A program made the position numbers and the translations under genes. Shown here piece after piece: positions 22,797 through 31,684 of a stretch of 49,706 bases of DNA (positions are counted from its first letter, which is position 1; every line of letters begins with the position of its first letter). This stretch comes from an uncultured Rikenellaceae bacterium. Lineage in GTDB: Bacteria; Bacteroidota; Bacteroidia; Bacteroidales; Rikenellaceae. The stretch is taken from the NCBI GenBank assembly GCA_944414825.1, contig CALYBN010000061.1, forward strand, positions 1 through 49,706, in the 5' to 3' direction. Under the pieces are notes generated by a model. That model searched no databases, was not told the origin of the DNA, and saw only the letters and a list, made by a program, of their open reading frames with translations.

Positions 22797-24632
22797 ATGG
22801 CTAACGAACGTATCGAGAAACTCAAGGAGCAGGTCGCGCTGCTGCCCCTCTCGCCGGGGGTTTACCAGTTCCTGAACCGGGACGGGACGGTCATCTACGT
22901 GGGAAAGGCCAAGAGCCTCCGCAAACGGGTCTCCTCCTATTTTGTGGAGAACCGCGACCATACCCCCAAGGTGCGGATCATGGTACGCCATATCGCCGAA
23001 ATTCGCCACTTCGTGGTCAATACCGAGGCGGATGCCCTGCTCTTGGAGAACAACTTGATCAAGACCCTTCAGCCGCGTTACAATATTCTGCTCAAGGACG
23101 ACAAGACCTATCCGTGGGTGGTGATCCGTAACGAACCCTTTCCGCGAGTGGAATCGACCCGCCGCATGGTGCGCGACGGTTCGCGCTATTTCGGGCCCTA
23201 TGCCTCGGTGATGATGCAGAAGAATGTGCTGGAGCTGATCAAAGGATTGTATCCGCTGCGGACCTGTTCGCTCAACCTCTCGCCCGAGGCCATTGCCCGG
23301 GGGCGCTATTCCGTCTGCCTGGAGTATCATCTGGGGAACTGCCTGGGGCCGTGTGTCGGGCATCAGACCGAAGAGGAGTATCGTCGCAATATGGAACGTG
23401 TGGCCGCCATGCTGGGCGGGGACCTGAGCAGCACGCGCCGCTGGTTGGAGGAGTCGATGGCAGAAGCTGCCGCGGCGATGCAGTTCGAACAGGCACACCA
23501 TTACAAGACGCGTCTGCAACTGCTGGAGAACTACTCCAGCAAGTCGGTGATCGTCAACAGTTCGCTGCTCAACCTGGATGTCTTTTCGATGTTGCGGGAC
23601 GAGGATGCTGTCTATTGCAACTTCGTGCGGATCAAACGCGGGGCGGTGGTCAATACCTTCACGGTGCAGTTCTCGCTCGGGGCTGAGGACGACGACCGCG
23701 CCATTCTGACGCGTGCACTGTCACAGGTGAGTGAGCGGCTGGCCGGTCCGCTGGCCCGCGAGGTCGTGGTTCCGTTTTTGCCCGAGGAGGAGGTCTTCCC
23801 GGGGATTACGTTTACGGTACCCAAGCGCGGCGATAAGTTGAAACTACTGGAGTTCTCGCAGAAGAATGCCCGCATGTACCGTCTCGAACGGCTTAAGAAT
23901 CTCGAAATCAAAGATCCGGCCCGCCATACCGACCGCATCCTGGAGGCGATGCGCAAAGCACTTCATATGGACGAGCTGCCGCGCCATATCGAGTGTTTCG
24001 ACAACTCCAACCTGCAGGGGACGCATCCGGTGGCTTCGTGCGTGGTTTTCCGTGACGGGAAACCTTCGCGCAAGGAGTACCGCCATTTCAATATCAAAAC
24101 CGTCGTGGGGCCGGACGACTTCGCCTCGATGCGCGAGATCATCGGGCGGCGTTACCGGCGTCTGTTGGACGAGGGAGCGGAGTTGCCGCAGTTGATCATC
24201 GTGGATGGCGGTAAGGGGCAGCTTAGTTCAGCCTATGGCGTGTTGCAGGAGTTGGGACTGGCCGACCGGGTGAAGATTGTCGGTCTGGCCAAACGGATCG
24301 AGGAGATCTTCTTTCCGGGCGATCCGACCCCCTACTATCTTGACCGGACGGGCGAACCGTTGAAGGTGATCATGCACCTGCGCGACGAAGCGCACCGCTT
24401 CGGCATTACGTTCCACCGCCAGAAACGTTCGGCCGATTTTATCCACAGCGAACTGGAGTCGGTGCCGGGTCTGGGCGAAGTCTCCATAACCAAACTGATG
24501 CGTCGTTTCAAGACCGTTTCGGCCATCCGCCAGGCCTCGCCGGAAGAGCTAGCGGCTGTCGTGGGGCAGGCTCGGGCCAAAACCCTGGTCACTTTCTTGC
24601 GAAAGAGGGTCGATGGGACTGTTGATAAATAA
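22797..24632 (+). CDS. uvrC: UvrABC excinuclease subunit C
   Basis: A 611-residue nucleotide-excision-repair nuclease that cuts on both sides of a lesion bound by UvrB. The GIY-YIG nuclease domain is N-terminal (SPGVYQFLNRDGTVIYVGKA, then KSLRKRVSSYF). A Cys-containing insert follows (CSLNLSPEAIARGRYSVCLE). The UvrB-binding UVR helix pair lies near 215-245 (MAEAAAAMQFEQAHHYKTRL). The RNase H-like second nuclease has HIECFDNSNLQGTHPVAS and LIIVDGGKGQLSSA, and the C-terminus carries helix-hairpin-helix repeats (LESVPGLGEVSITKLMRRF). Full length. A TATTTTTG -7 box at 22773-22780 precedes the ATG. Confidence 0.97.
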   Translation: MANERIEKLKEQVALLPLSPGVYQFLNRDGTVIYVGKAKSLRKRVSSYFVENRDHTPKVRIMVRHIAEIRHFVVNTEADALLLENNLIKTLQPRYNILLKDDKTYPWVVIRNEPFPRVESTRRMVRDGSRYFGPYASVMMQKNVLELIKGLYPLRTCSLNLSPEAIARGRYSVCLEYHLGNCLGPCVGHQTEEEYRRNMERVAAMLGGDLSSTRRWLEESMAEAAAAMQFEQAHHYKTRLQLLENYSSKSVIVNSSLLNLDVFSMLRDEDAVYCNFVRIKRGAVVNTFTVQFSLGAEDDDRAILTRALSQVSERLAGPLAREVVVPFLPEEEVFPGITFTVPKRGDKLKLLEFSQKNARMYRLERLKNLEIKDPARHTDRILEAMRKALHMDELPRHIECFDNSNLQGTHPVASCVVFRDGKPSRKEYRHFNIKTVVGPDDFASMREIIGRRYRRLLDEGAELPQLIIVDGGKGQLSSAYGVLQELGLADRVKIVGLAKRIEEIFFPGDPTPYYLDRTGEPLKVIMHLRDEAHRFGITFHRQKRSADFIHSELESVPGLGEVSITKLMRRFKTVSAIRQASPEELAAVVGQARAKTLVTFLRKRVDGTVDK

Positions 24633-24678
24633 GGGATAACTTCTGCCGGAGGGGTACTAAACGAATTTTACAAATCGT

Positions 24679-24686
24679 TATATTTG
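24679..24686 (+). promoter_or_regulatory. -7 box TATATTTG before the DUF3467 gene
   Basis: TATATTTG fits TAnnTTTG and lies 53 bp before the ATG at 24739. The upstream box is not obvious. Confidence 0.4.
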
Positions 24687-24738
24687 AAACTTCGGCCCGG
24701 AGGGAGATTTCCCCTCTTCAGCTCTAAAATACCAGACT

Positions 24739-25056
24739 ATGAACGAAAAACATTCGATTGACCTTGAATTGGACGAAGCCGTAGCACAAGGCAACTACGC
24801 CAACCTGGCCATTATATCTCATTCTTCTTCGGAATTTGTACTTGATTTCGCGGCTGTTATGCCGGGTGTCCCCAAAGCGAAGGTGCGCAACCGCATCGTC
24901 CTGGCGCCGGAGCATGCCAAGCGGCTGCTCATGTCGCTGCAGGACAATATCACGCGTTACGAGTCGAACATGGGGCGGATCAATATCCCCGGGCCGGAAA
25001 GTGTCGAGGAGGATACGCCACAGAATGCCATCTCCTTCAATATCGGCGAGGCATAG
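24739..25056 (+). CDS. DUF3467 family protein
   Basis: A 105-residue soluble protein matching the DUF3467 family of small bacterial proteins of unknown role. The family pattern is visible: ANLAIISHSSSEFVLDFAAV, then MPGVPKAKVRNRIVLAPEHA and KRLLMSLQDNITRYESNMG. It has no signal peptide or membrane segment and is acidic at both ends. It stands alone between uvrC and a convergent purM, with a small hairpin terminator directly after its stop. Confidence 0.9.
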   Translation: MNEKHSIDLELDEAVAQGNYANLAIISHSSSEFVLDFAAVMPGVPKAKVRNRIVLAPEHAKRLLMSLQDNITRYESNMGRINIPGPESVEEDTPQNAISFNIGEA

Positions 25057-25075
25057 ATCGGTACTCGATCTTTTT
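25055..25075 (+). terminator. Short hairpin terminator after the DUF3467 gene
   Basis: AGATCG (25055-25060) and CGATCT (25066-25071) pair around a 5-nt loop and run into TTTTT. The stem starts at the stop codon. Confidence 0.5.
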
Positions 25076-25109
25076 GCTGCAGCGGGAGAACTCTTTCCGC
25101 CCGTTTCCG

Positions 25110-26285
25110 CTATTTCGTGTAGGTAAACTCTTCGCCGTCGTGGTAGATTGTCACCATGGCGGTCTCGGCCGGTTCTACGCGGCCGATGATGCGGGCGTCG
25201 ACGTTGAATTCCCGCGAAATCTTGACGATGTCGTTGGCCACGTGCGGGTCGACATAGAGTTCCATGCGGTGCCCCATGTTGAAGACACTGTACATCTCCT
25301 CCCAAGGTGTTTCGCTCTCCTCCTGGATGGTGCGGAACAGCAGCGGGGTTTCGAACAGGTTGTCCTTGATAACATGCAATCCCTCGATGAAGTGCAGCAC
25401 CTTGGTCTGGCCGCCGCCCGTGCAGTGTACCATGCCGTAGAGGTTGTGCCGGTAGTGGCGCAGTACCTGTTTGATGATCGGGGCGTAGGTCCGTGTCGGG
25501 GAGAGCACCAGTTTACCCATGGTCAGATCCTGACCCGGCACCTTGTCGGTGAGTTTGTATTTCCCGGTGTAGACCAAATCCGAAGGAACGTTGTTGTCGA
25601 AACTCTCTGGGTATTTCGTGGCCAGGTAGTTGGCAAATACGTCGTGCCGGGCTGAAGTGAGTCCGTTGCTGCCCATGCCGCCGTTGTATTCGGTTTCGTA
25701 GGAGGCCTGTCCGAACGAACTCAATCCTACGATGTAGCATCCTGCTTTGATGCGGTCGTTGCTGATCACGTCGGCGCGCTTCATGCGGGCCGTTACGGTG
25801 CTGTCGACGATGATCGTGCGCACGAGATCGCCCACGTCGGCCGTCTCGCCGCCCGTAGAGATGATGTTCACGCCCAGATCACGCATGCTCTGCAGGAACT
25901 CCTCCGTGCCATTGATGATGGCCGAGATCACTTCGCCCGGGATCAGCCGTTTGTTGCGGCCGATGGTCGACGAGAGCAGGATGTTGTCCGTAGCGCCTAC
26001 GCACAGCAGGTCGTCGGTGTTCATCACGATGGCATCCTGTGCGATGCCTTTCCACACGGAGAGGTCTCCCGTCTCCTTCCAGTAGAGGTAGGCCAGCGAC
26101 GATTTGGTGCCGGCACCGTCGGCGTGCATGATCATACAGGCCGAGGGATCGCCCGAGAGGGTGTCGGGTATGATCTTGCAGAAGGCTTTCGGGAAGAGTC
26201 CCTTGTCGATTTTCTTGATGGCGTTGTGTACGTCCTCTTTTGCTGAAGAGACGCCACGGCGTGCATATCGTGATGAAGCGGTCAT
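25110..26285 (-). CDS. purM: Phosphoribosylformylglycinamidine cyclo-ligase
   Basis: A 391-residue AIR synthase for the fifth step of purine synthesis, closing the imidazole ring with ATP. The nucleotide-binding DGAGTKSSLAYLYWKETGDL is near 53, with QDAIVMNTDDLLCVGATDNI and GGETADVGDLVRTII. The second half has LVLSPTRTYAPIIKQVL, HCTGGGQTKVLHF and VFNMGHRMELYV. It is longer than the roughly 345-residue E. coli enzyme, as is usual in Bacteroidales. A TACCTTTG -7 box lies at 26315-26308 on the minus strand. Confidence 0.95.
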   Translation of the reverse strand: MTASSRYARRGVSSAKEDVHNAIKKIDKGLFPKAFCKIIPDTLSGDPSACMIMHADGAGTKSSLAYLYWKETGDLSVWKGIAQDAIVMNTDDLLCVGATDNILLSSTIGRNKRLIPGEVISAIINGTEEFLQSMRDLGVNIISTGGETADVGDLVRTIIVDSTVTARMKRADVISNDRIKAGCYIVGLSSFGQASYETEYNGGMGSNGLTSARHDVFANYLATKYPESFDNNVPSDLVYTGKYKLTDKVPGQDLTMGKLVLSPTRTYAPIIKQVLRHYRHNLYGMVHCTGGGQTKVLHFIEGLHVIKDNLFETPLLFRTIQEESETPWEEMYSVFNMGHRMELYVDPHVANDIVKISREFNVDARIIGRVEPAETAMVTIYHDGEEFTYTK

Positions 26286-26345
26286 GGTGATGAATCTATT
26301 ATGCCTGCAAAGGTAATAATTCCACGGGGAAAATGGAAAAAATTC

Positions 26346-26374
26346 TTGTCTTTGACAATTTTTCGATATTTTTG
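26346..26374 (+). promoter_or_regulatory. Promoter of the 26398 gene (TTG-N18-TATTTTTG)
   Basis: TTG (26346-26348) and TATTTTTG (26367-26374) are 18 bp apart, slightly shorter than the usual spacer. Transcription would start about 15-18 nt before the ATG. Confidence 0.5.
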
Positions 26375-26397
26375 TCTACAAAGCAGACTATGGAGCT

Positions 26398-27957
26398 ATG
26401 ACGGGAGGAGGGAAACAGGAACCGGTATTCGATCTGATCAAGAGCATGAGCAAGGCCGAGAAGCGCAATTTCAAGCTCTATGCCACGCGTCTGGCCGGGA
26501 ATCAGCAGGCCAAATTCCTGACGCTGTTCGATTTTCTGGACTCCTCCGATGAGTACGATGAGGCCAAGGTGTTGCAACGCTGCCCGATCAAGAAGGAGCA
26601 GCTACCCAATATGAAGGCCCACCTCTATAAGCAGATTCTGGTGAGTATCCGCCTGTTGAACGTGCAGCACTCCCAGTCGATGCAGTTGCGCGAGCAGCTT
26701 GATTTCGCCCGGATACTGTACGACAAGGGGTTGTACCGCCAGAGTGACAAATTGCTGGAGAAGGTCCGCGAGCAGGCGCTCGAGATCGAAGAGTATTCGA
26801 TCGCTCTTGAAGTGACCGATTTCAAGTTGCGGATCGACATGCTCAACGTCACATCCGAGATGACCGCCACCAGTGATCTCTCCTATCGTCAGTTGTTGGA
26901 TATCTGTTCGCGGGTCGAGACCATTGCCGAGTTGTCGAATACCACGGTCCGGGCTTATTCGCTCTACCAGAAACTGGGGTATGCCCGCACGCAGAAGGAT
27001 CTGGATCTGATCATCCACTACTTCAAGCCGCGGTTGGAGGCCTATGTCGGGCGGAAGATGTCCTTCCTGGAGAAGTTCTACTATTATCAGGCGTCGGTGT
27101 GGTACTACTACATTCAGCACGATTTCGCGCGTTGTTACCGTTACAGCCGTCTATGGGTGGATCTTTTCGAGGCCAACCCCCGTATGAAGATCCTCATGTA
27201 TGATAACTACATGAAGGGGTGTTCGCGGATCCTGGATGGATATTATATGATGTGGAAACACAAGCACTTCGTCGAGAACCTGGCCCATTTCGAGCGGGAG
27301 TTCGAGACGTTGTCCCGGCTCAACGACAATGCCTATATTCTCTCCCACCGGATTCTCTATACGGCTCGCATTCACCAGAGTTTCATGGAGGGGACCTTCA
27401 AGGAGGGACTGTGGCTGGTGCGCGAACTGGAGCAGTTCATCGATCACTATTCGAAACATCTGAATATCCACTACAAGATGTTGATGAACTACAAGATCGC
27501 CTGCCTCTATTTCGGTGACGGCAACTATGTCAAGTGTATGGAGTACCTGGCCCGCATCATCGGGACCAAGGACCCCCAGGTACGGCGCGATGTGCAGTGC
27601 TATGCCCGGATTCTGAACCTGATCGCTTCGTATGAGGCGGGCATTGACTACAATCTCGATTATCAGATCCGTTCCGTATATGCTTTTCTGGTGAAGATGA
27701 ACGACATGCATGCCGTGCAACGGGAGATGCTGCAGTTCCTCAAGAAACTCAATACGTTCTATGCCGATCACCTCAAGGATGAACTGAAGATTCTCTATGA
27801 GCGGTTGAAGCCCTATGAGAATCATCCCTACGAACGCCGGACGTTCTACTATCTGGATATTTTGTCGTGGCTCGAGAGCAAGATTACGGGATGCAGCGTG
27901 GGAGAGGTAATCCGGCGGAAATTCCGTGAGACGACCTCCGGAAAGAGCCATGTTTAA
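26398..27957 (+). CDS. Unrecognised helical-repeat (TPR-like) cytoplasmic protein
   Basis: A 519-residue protein without signal peptide or membrane segment. It is almost entirely predicted helix, rich in Leu, Tyr, Arg and Glu, with pairs of amphipathic helices of TPR-like spacing (for example REQLDFARILYDKGLYRQSD and YKMLMNYKIACLYFGDGNYV). The N-terminus (FDLIKSMSKAEKRNFKLYAT) is basic and reads like a conserved start motif of a Bacteroidetes-specific family that I know only as hypothetical. Many Tyr residues in the middle (FYYYQASVWYYY) are striking. It stands alone with its own promoter between divergent purM and gdhA. A scaffold role is plausible for such a fold, but no function is supported. 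Confidence 0.85.
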   Translation: MTGGGKQEPVFDLIKSMSKAEKRNFKLYATRLAGNQQAKFLTLFDFLDSSDEYDEAKVLQRCPIKKEQLPNMKAHLYKQILVSIRLLNVQHSQSMQLREQLDFARILYDKGLYRQSDKLLEKVREQALEIEEYSIALEVTDFKLRIDMLNVTSEMTATSDLSYRQLLDICSRVETIAELSNTTVRAYSLYQKLGYARTQKDLDLIIHYFKPRLEAYVGRKMSFLEKFYYYQASVWYYYIQHDFARCYRYSRLWVDLFEANPRMKILMYDNYMKGCSRILDGYYMMWKHKHFVENLAHFEREFETLSRLNDNAYILSHRILYTARIHQSFMEGTFKEGLWLVRELEQFIDHYSKHLNIHYKMLMNYKIACLYFGDGNYVKCMEYLARIIGTKDPQVRRDVQCYARILNLIASYEAGIDYNLDYQIRSVYAFLVKMNDMHAVQREMLQFLKKLNTFYADHLKDELKILYERLKPYENHPYERRTFYYLDILSWLESKITGCSVGEVIRRKFRETTSGKSHV

Positions 27958-27975
27958 ATTTTTTCTAAAAAATTT
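27956..27975. repeat. A/T-only palindrome after the 26398 gene
   Basis: AAATTTTTT (27956-27964) and AAAAAATTT (27967-27975) form a perfect inverted repeat with a 2-nt centre, overlapping the stop codon. It could form a weak terminator with the following T run, or simply be A+T-rich spacer. Confidence 0.4.
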
Positions 27976-28118
27976 TTAAAATTATAATTTTTATCTCAGC
28001 CCCGGGACGGAGTTACTGATTAAAACTGCCCTTGGTTTTTCAGCATTGTATTTGCAAGAAAAATCCCCGTTAAGATTTAAACACTGCGCAAGCGTATCGT
28101 TGCCGGCAGCGGCATTAA

Positions 28119-28150
28119 TTTGTATGTCTGCCGATTATGCGATATATTTG
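28119..28150 (+). promoter_or_regulatory. Promoter of gdhA (TTTG-N20-TATATTTG)
   Basis: TTTG (28119-28122) and TATATTTG (28143-28150) are separated by 20 bp, a full consensus match. Transcription would start near 28157, about 28 nt before the ATG. Confidence 0.75.
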
Positions 28151-28181
28151 TCTTCCGCAAAAAAATATTAAAGCATTCTAG

Positions 28182-29540
<1,359 letters not shown>

Positions 29541-29858
29541 AGCGCCGAGAGAGACGACCGGTCGACGTGTGTGTGGAATGAGGTGTGAAGGCGTACGGCA
29601 GAGGGGCGTGTGAGATGGAAGGAAGCGTGTGCCGTGTGAGTGTGTCTGTGACGCAAATTGCGAGAGTGAGTGGATGCAGTCTGGACCGTCGGTGAGAGAG
29701 TGAGAGAGAGGCGGCTGTGGCTGTCTGAGAGGGAGAAGCGAGTGTGAAGGGATGGTTCGGTTCGCCTGTGAGAAGGGAGCTTGAGAAGTGTGAGGGAGAG
29801 AGGTGAGAAGGCGTGCGGATGCAGTGTGTGTGCGGCGGGAGAGTCGATCGGATATTAT
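29541..29858 (+). other. C-poor GA/GT low-complexity region after gdhA
   Basis: About 320 bp with no convincing gene. The plus strand is built largely of short GTGTG, GAGAG, GTGAG and GAAGG units and is strikingly poor in C, unlike both neighbouring genes. The units are irregular, not a true tandem array. The minus-strand reading frame across it gives a Ser/His/Thr/Pro-rich chain with no domain and is best treated as a composition artefact. As the next terminator is at 29859-29908, the region is probably transcribed as a long, weakly structured 3' tail of the gdhA message or as a separate RNA. Confidence 0.5.
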
Positions 29859-29908
29859 ACAGCAGGGAGAATTTCCGGGAAAAGGAGATTCTTCCTGCTG
29901 TTTTTTTT
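29859..29908 (+). terminator. Strong intrinsic terminator downstream of gdhA
   Basis: ACAGCAGG-G-AGAAT (29859-29872) pairs with ATTCT-T-CCTGCTGT (29888-29901), giving a 14-bp stem with one G-T wobble and a 15-nt loop, followed by seven further T residues. It lies 320 bp after the gdhA stop. Confidence 0.85.
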
Positions 29909-29991
29909 CTCTTTTTGGAAGTACGTGGCACCGGGAAATCCGAATTTGTTGCTATTTTTATGGGGTGAAAAATGATTAAAACTCTCTGAAT

Positions 29992-31002
29992 ATGGAAAAT
30001 TACCTGGCTTCCTCTTCCCGTTATGATTCGATGTCCTATCGCCGTTGTGGCCGCAGCGGGCTGTTGCTCCCGGCCATCTCGCTGGGGCTGTGGCACAATT
30101 TCGGCAGTGTGGATGTCTACAATAATTTCAGTCGCATTGCCTTTCGGGCCTTCGACCGGGGGGTTACGCACTTCGACCTGGCCAACAACTACGGCCCTAT
30201 ACCGGGTTCGGCCGAGGAGAATTTCGGACGTATTCTGCGCGACGGGTTGGGGGCCTATCGCGACGAACTGGTGATCTCCACCAAGGCCGGCTACGATATG
30301 TGGCCCGGACCCTACGGCAACTGGGGCAGTCGCAAATATCTCATGGCCAGTCTCGACCAGAGTTTACGTCGCATGGGACTGGAGTATGTCGACATATTTT
30401 ATTCCCACCGTCCCGATCCCGAAACGCCGATCGAGGAGACAATGGGTGCCCTGGCCGATATTGTGCGGCAGGGGAAAGCACTCTATGTGGGAATCTCCAA
30501 CTACAATCCGGAGCAGACCGAGCGGGCGCTGGAGGTGCTGCGCCGTACGGGGACACCCTGCCTGATTCACCAGGTGCGCTATTCGATGTTCGAACGGAAG
30601 ATGGCCGAGAGTCTGCTGCCGTTGCTTGATCGCGAGGGTGTGGGGATGATTGCCTTCTCGCCGTTGGCGCAAGGTGTGCTGACGGACAAGTATCTGAACG
30701 GTATTCCGGAGAATTCCCGGGCTGCAAAGACGACAGGCCATCTGCGTCGTGAGCAGGTGACGCCGGAGCGGGTGGCTGCGGCGCGTACCCTTAATGAAAT
30801 CGCGGCGCGGCGTGGTCAGACGCTGGCCGAGATGGCTCTGGCTTGGTTGCTCAAGGATCGCCGCGTGACAAGCGTGATCATCGGTGCCAGTTCGGTGGCT
30901 CAGTTGGATGACAACCTGAATGCTCTGCAGAATACCTCTTTTGCTGTAGAGGAACTGGCCGAGATCGAGGCCATTTTGCAACAGGCGCAGCCGAAGGCCT
31001 GA
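29992..31002 (+). CDS. Aldo/keto reductase, YghZ/Gpr type
   Basis: A 336-residue NADPH-dependent oxidoreductase of the aldo/keto reductase superfamily, closest by motif to E. coli YghZ (L-glyceraldehyde 3-phosphate reductase). It has the start SMSYRRCGRSGLLLPAISLG, catalytic Asp and Tyr in FDLANNYGPIPGSAEENFG, the Lys in VISTKAGYDMWPGPYGNWGS and the His in DIFYSHRPDPETPIEET. The NADPH-binding SVIIGASSVAQLDDNL is near the C-terminus. It probably detoxifies reactive aldehydes such as methylglyoxal, judging by relatives. The physiological substrate is not shown. A hairpin terminator follows. Confidence 0.92.
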   Translation: MENYLASSSRYDSMSYRRCGRSGLLLPAISLGLWHNFGSVDVYNNFSRIAFRAFDRGVTHFDLANNYGPIPGSAEENFGRILRDGLGAYRDELVISTKAGYDMWPGPYGNWGSRKYLMASLDQSLRRMGLEYVDIFYSHRPDPETPIEETMGALADIVRQGKALYVGISNYNPEQTERALEVLRRTGTPCLIHQVRYSMFERKMAESLLPLLDREGVGMIAFSPLAQGVLTDKYLNGIPENSRAAKTTGHLRREQVTPERVAAARTLNEIAARRGQTLAEMALAWLLKDRRVTSVIIGASSVAQLDDNLNALQNTSFAVEELAEIEAILQQAQPKA

Positions 31003-31038
31003 TTTGGTGCTGTATTTGCTAAATGCAAGCGAACTATT

Positions 31039-31075
31039 CGCCCGGCTGGATCTCTCTGCCGGGCGTTGTTTTGTG
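31039..31075 (+). terminator. Intrinsic terminator after the aldo/keto reductase gene
   Basis: CGCCCGGC (31039-31046) and GCCGGGCG (31058-31065) form a perfect 8-bp GC stem followed by TTGTTTTGTG. Confidence 0.75.
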
Positions 31076-31231
31076 TTTGTCGGTCGAAGGGAGGACGGAG
31101 GTCTTGCAGGACCGGGTGTATTCGAGGGGATATGGCTGTTATCTGGTTGTGCATGTTGACAACTCCGAAGGCTTTCTGTCAGGAGACGCTATCGGGGGTG
31201 TTCTGGGTGGAGGTGGATTCTCGTAGCAACT

Positions 31232-31669
31232 TCAGGCCGGATCCTCCGAGAATCGTTTCAGATAGAAATTCTCCCGGGCGTGCATGCGTTTTTCGGCGGA
31301 CGGTGTCTTGTCCTTGTAGCCGCACAGGTGCAGCACGCCGTGGATCAGCACGCGGAGCATCTCCTGGCGTGCCGTTGCCCCATACTCTGCGGCATTGAGT
31401 GCCACGGTCTGGCAGTCGATGAAGATGTCGCCGCTCACGATGCCCGAGCCTTTGCGGTCGCTGTAATCGAAAGTGATCACGTCGGTGTAGTAGTCGTGAC
31501 CCAGATACTGTCGGTTGATGCCGATGTGGTGTTCCGACGAGCAGAAAATGTAATTGATCTCTCCCGGGCAGTAGCCTTCGTGCTCGATGCTGGCGCGGAT
31601 CCAGGCCGAAACCCGCCGTTTGGCGAGCAGGCGGTACGAGCAGTCTTCGTTGTAGTATCTGACAGCCAT
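31232..31669 (-). CDS. ybeY: rRNA maturation endoribonuclease YbeY
   Basis: A 145-residue metal-dependent RNase acting in 16S rRNA 3'-end maturation and ribosome quality control. The conserved region INRQYLGHDYYTDVITFDYS and the metal motif HGVLHLCGYKDK are present. In most bacteria the motif is HGxLHLxGYDH with three His ligands. Here the third His position is Asp (K-D instead of D-H), a change I associate with Bacteroidetes members, so it is probably functional. It starts 15 bp after the EnvC-like gene and forms the end of a leftward cluster. Confidence 0.92.
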   Translation of the reverse strand: MAVRYYNEDCSYRLLAKRRVSAWIRASIEHEGYCPGEINYIFCSSEHHIGINRQYLGHDYYTDVITFDYSDRKGSGIVSGDIFIDCQTVALNAAEYGATARQEMLRVLIHGVLHLCGYKDKTPSAEKRMHARENFYLKRFSEDPA

Positions 31670-31684
31670 TCTGTGTATCTTGAT

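Noticed and set aside
29541-29858. CRISPR array or tandem repeat
   Set aside because: No repeat of constant length or spacer pattern exists; units are irregular short GA/GT words.
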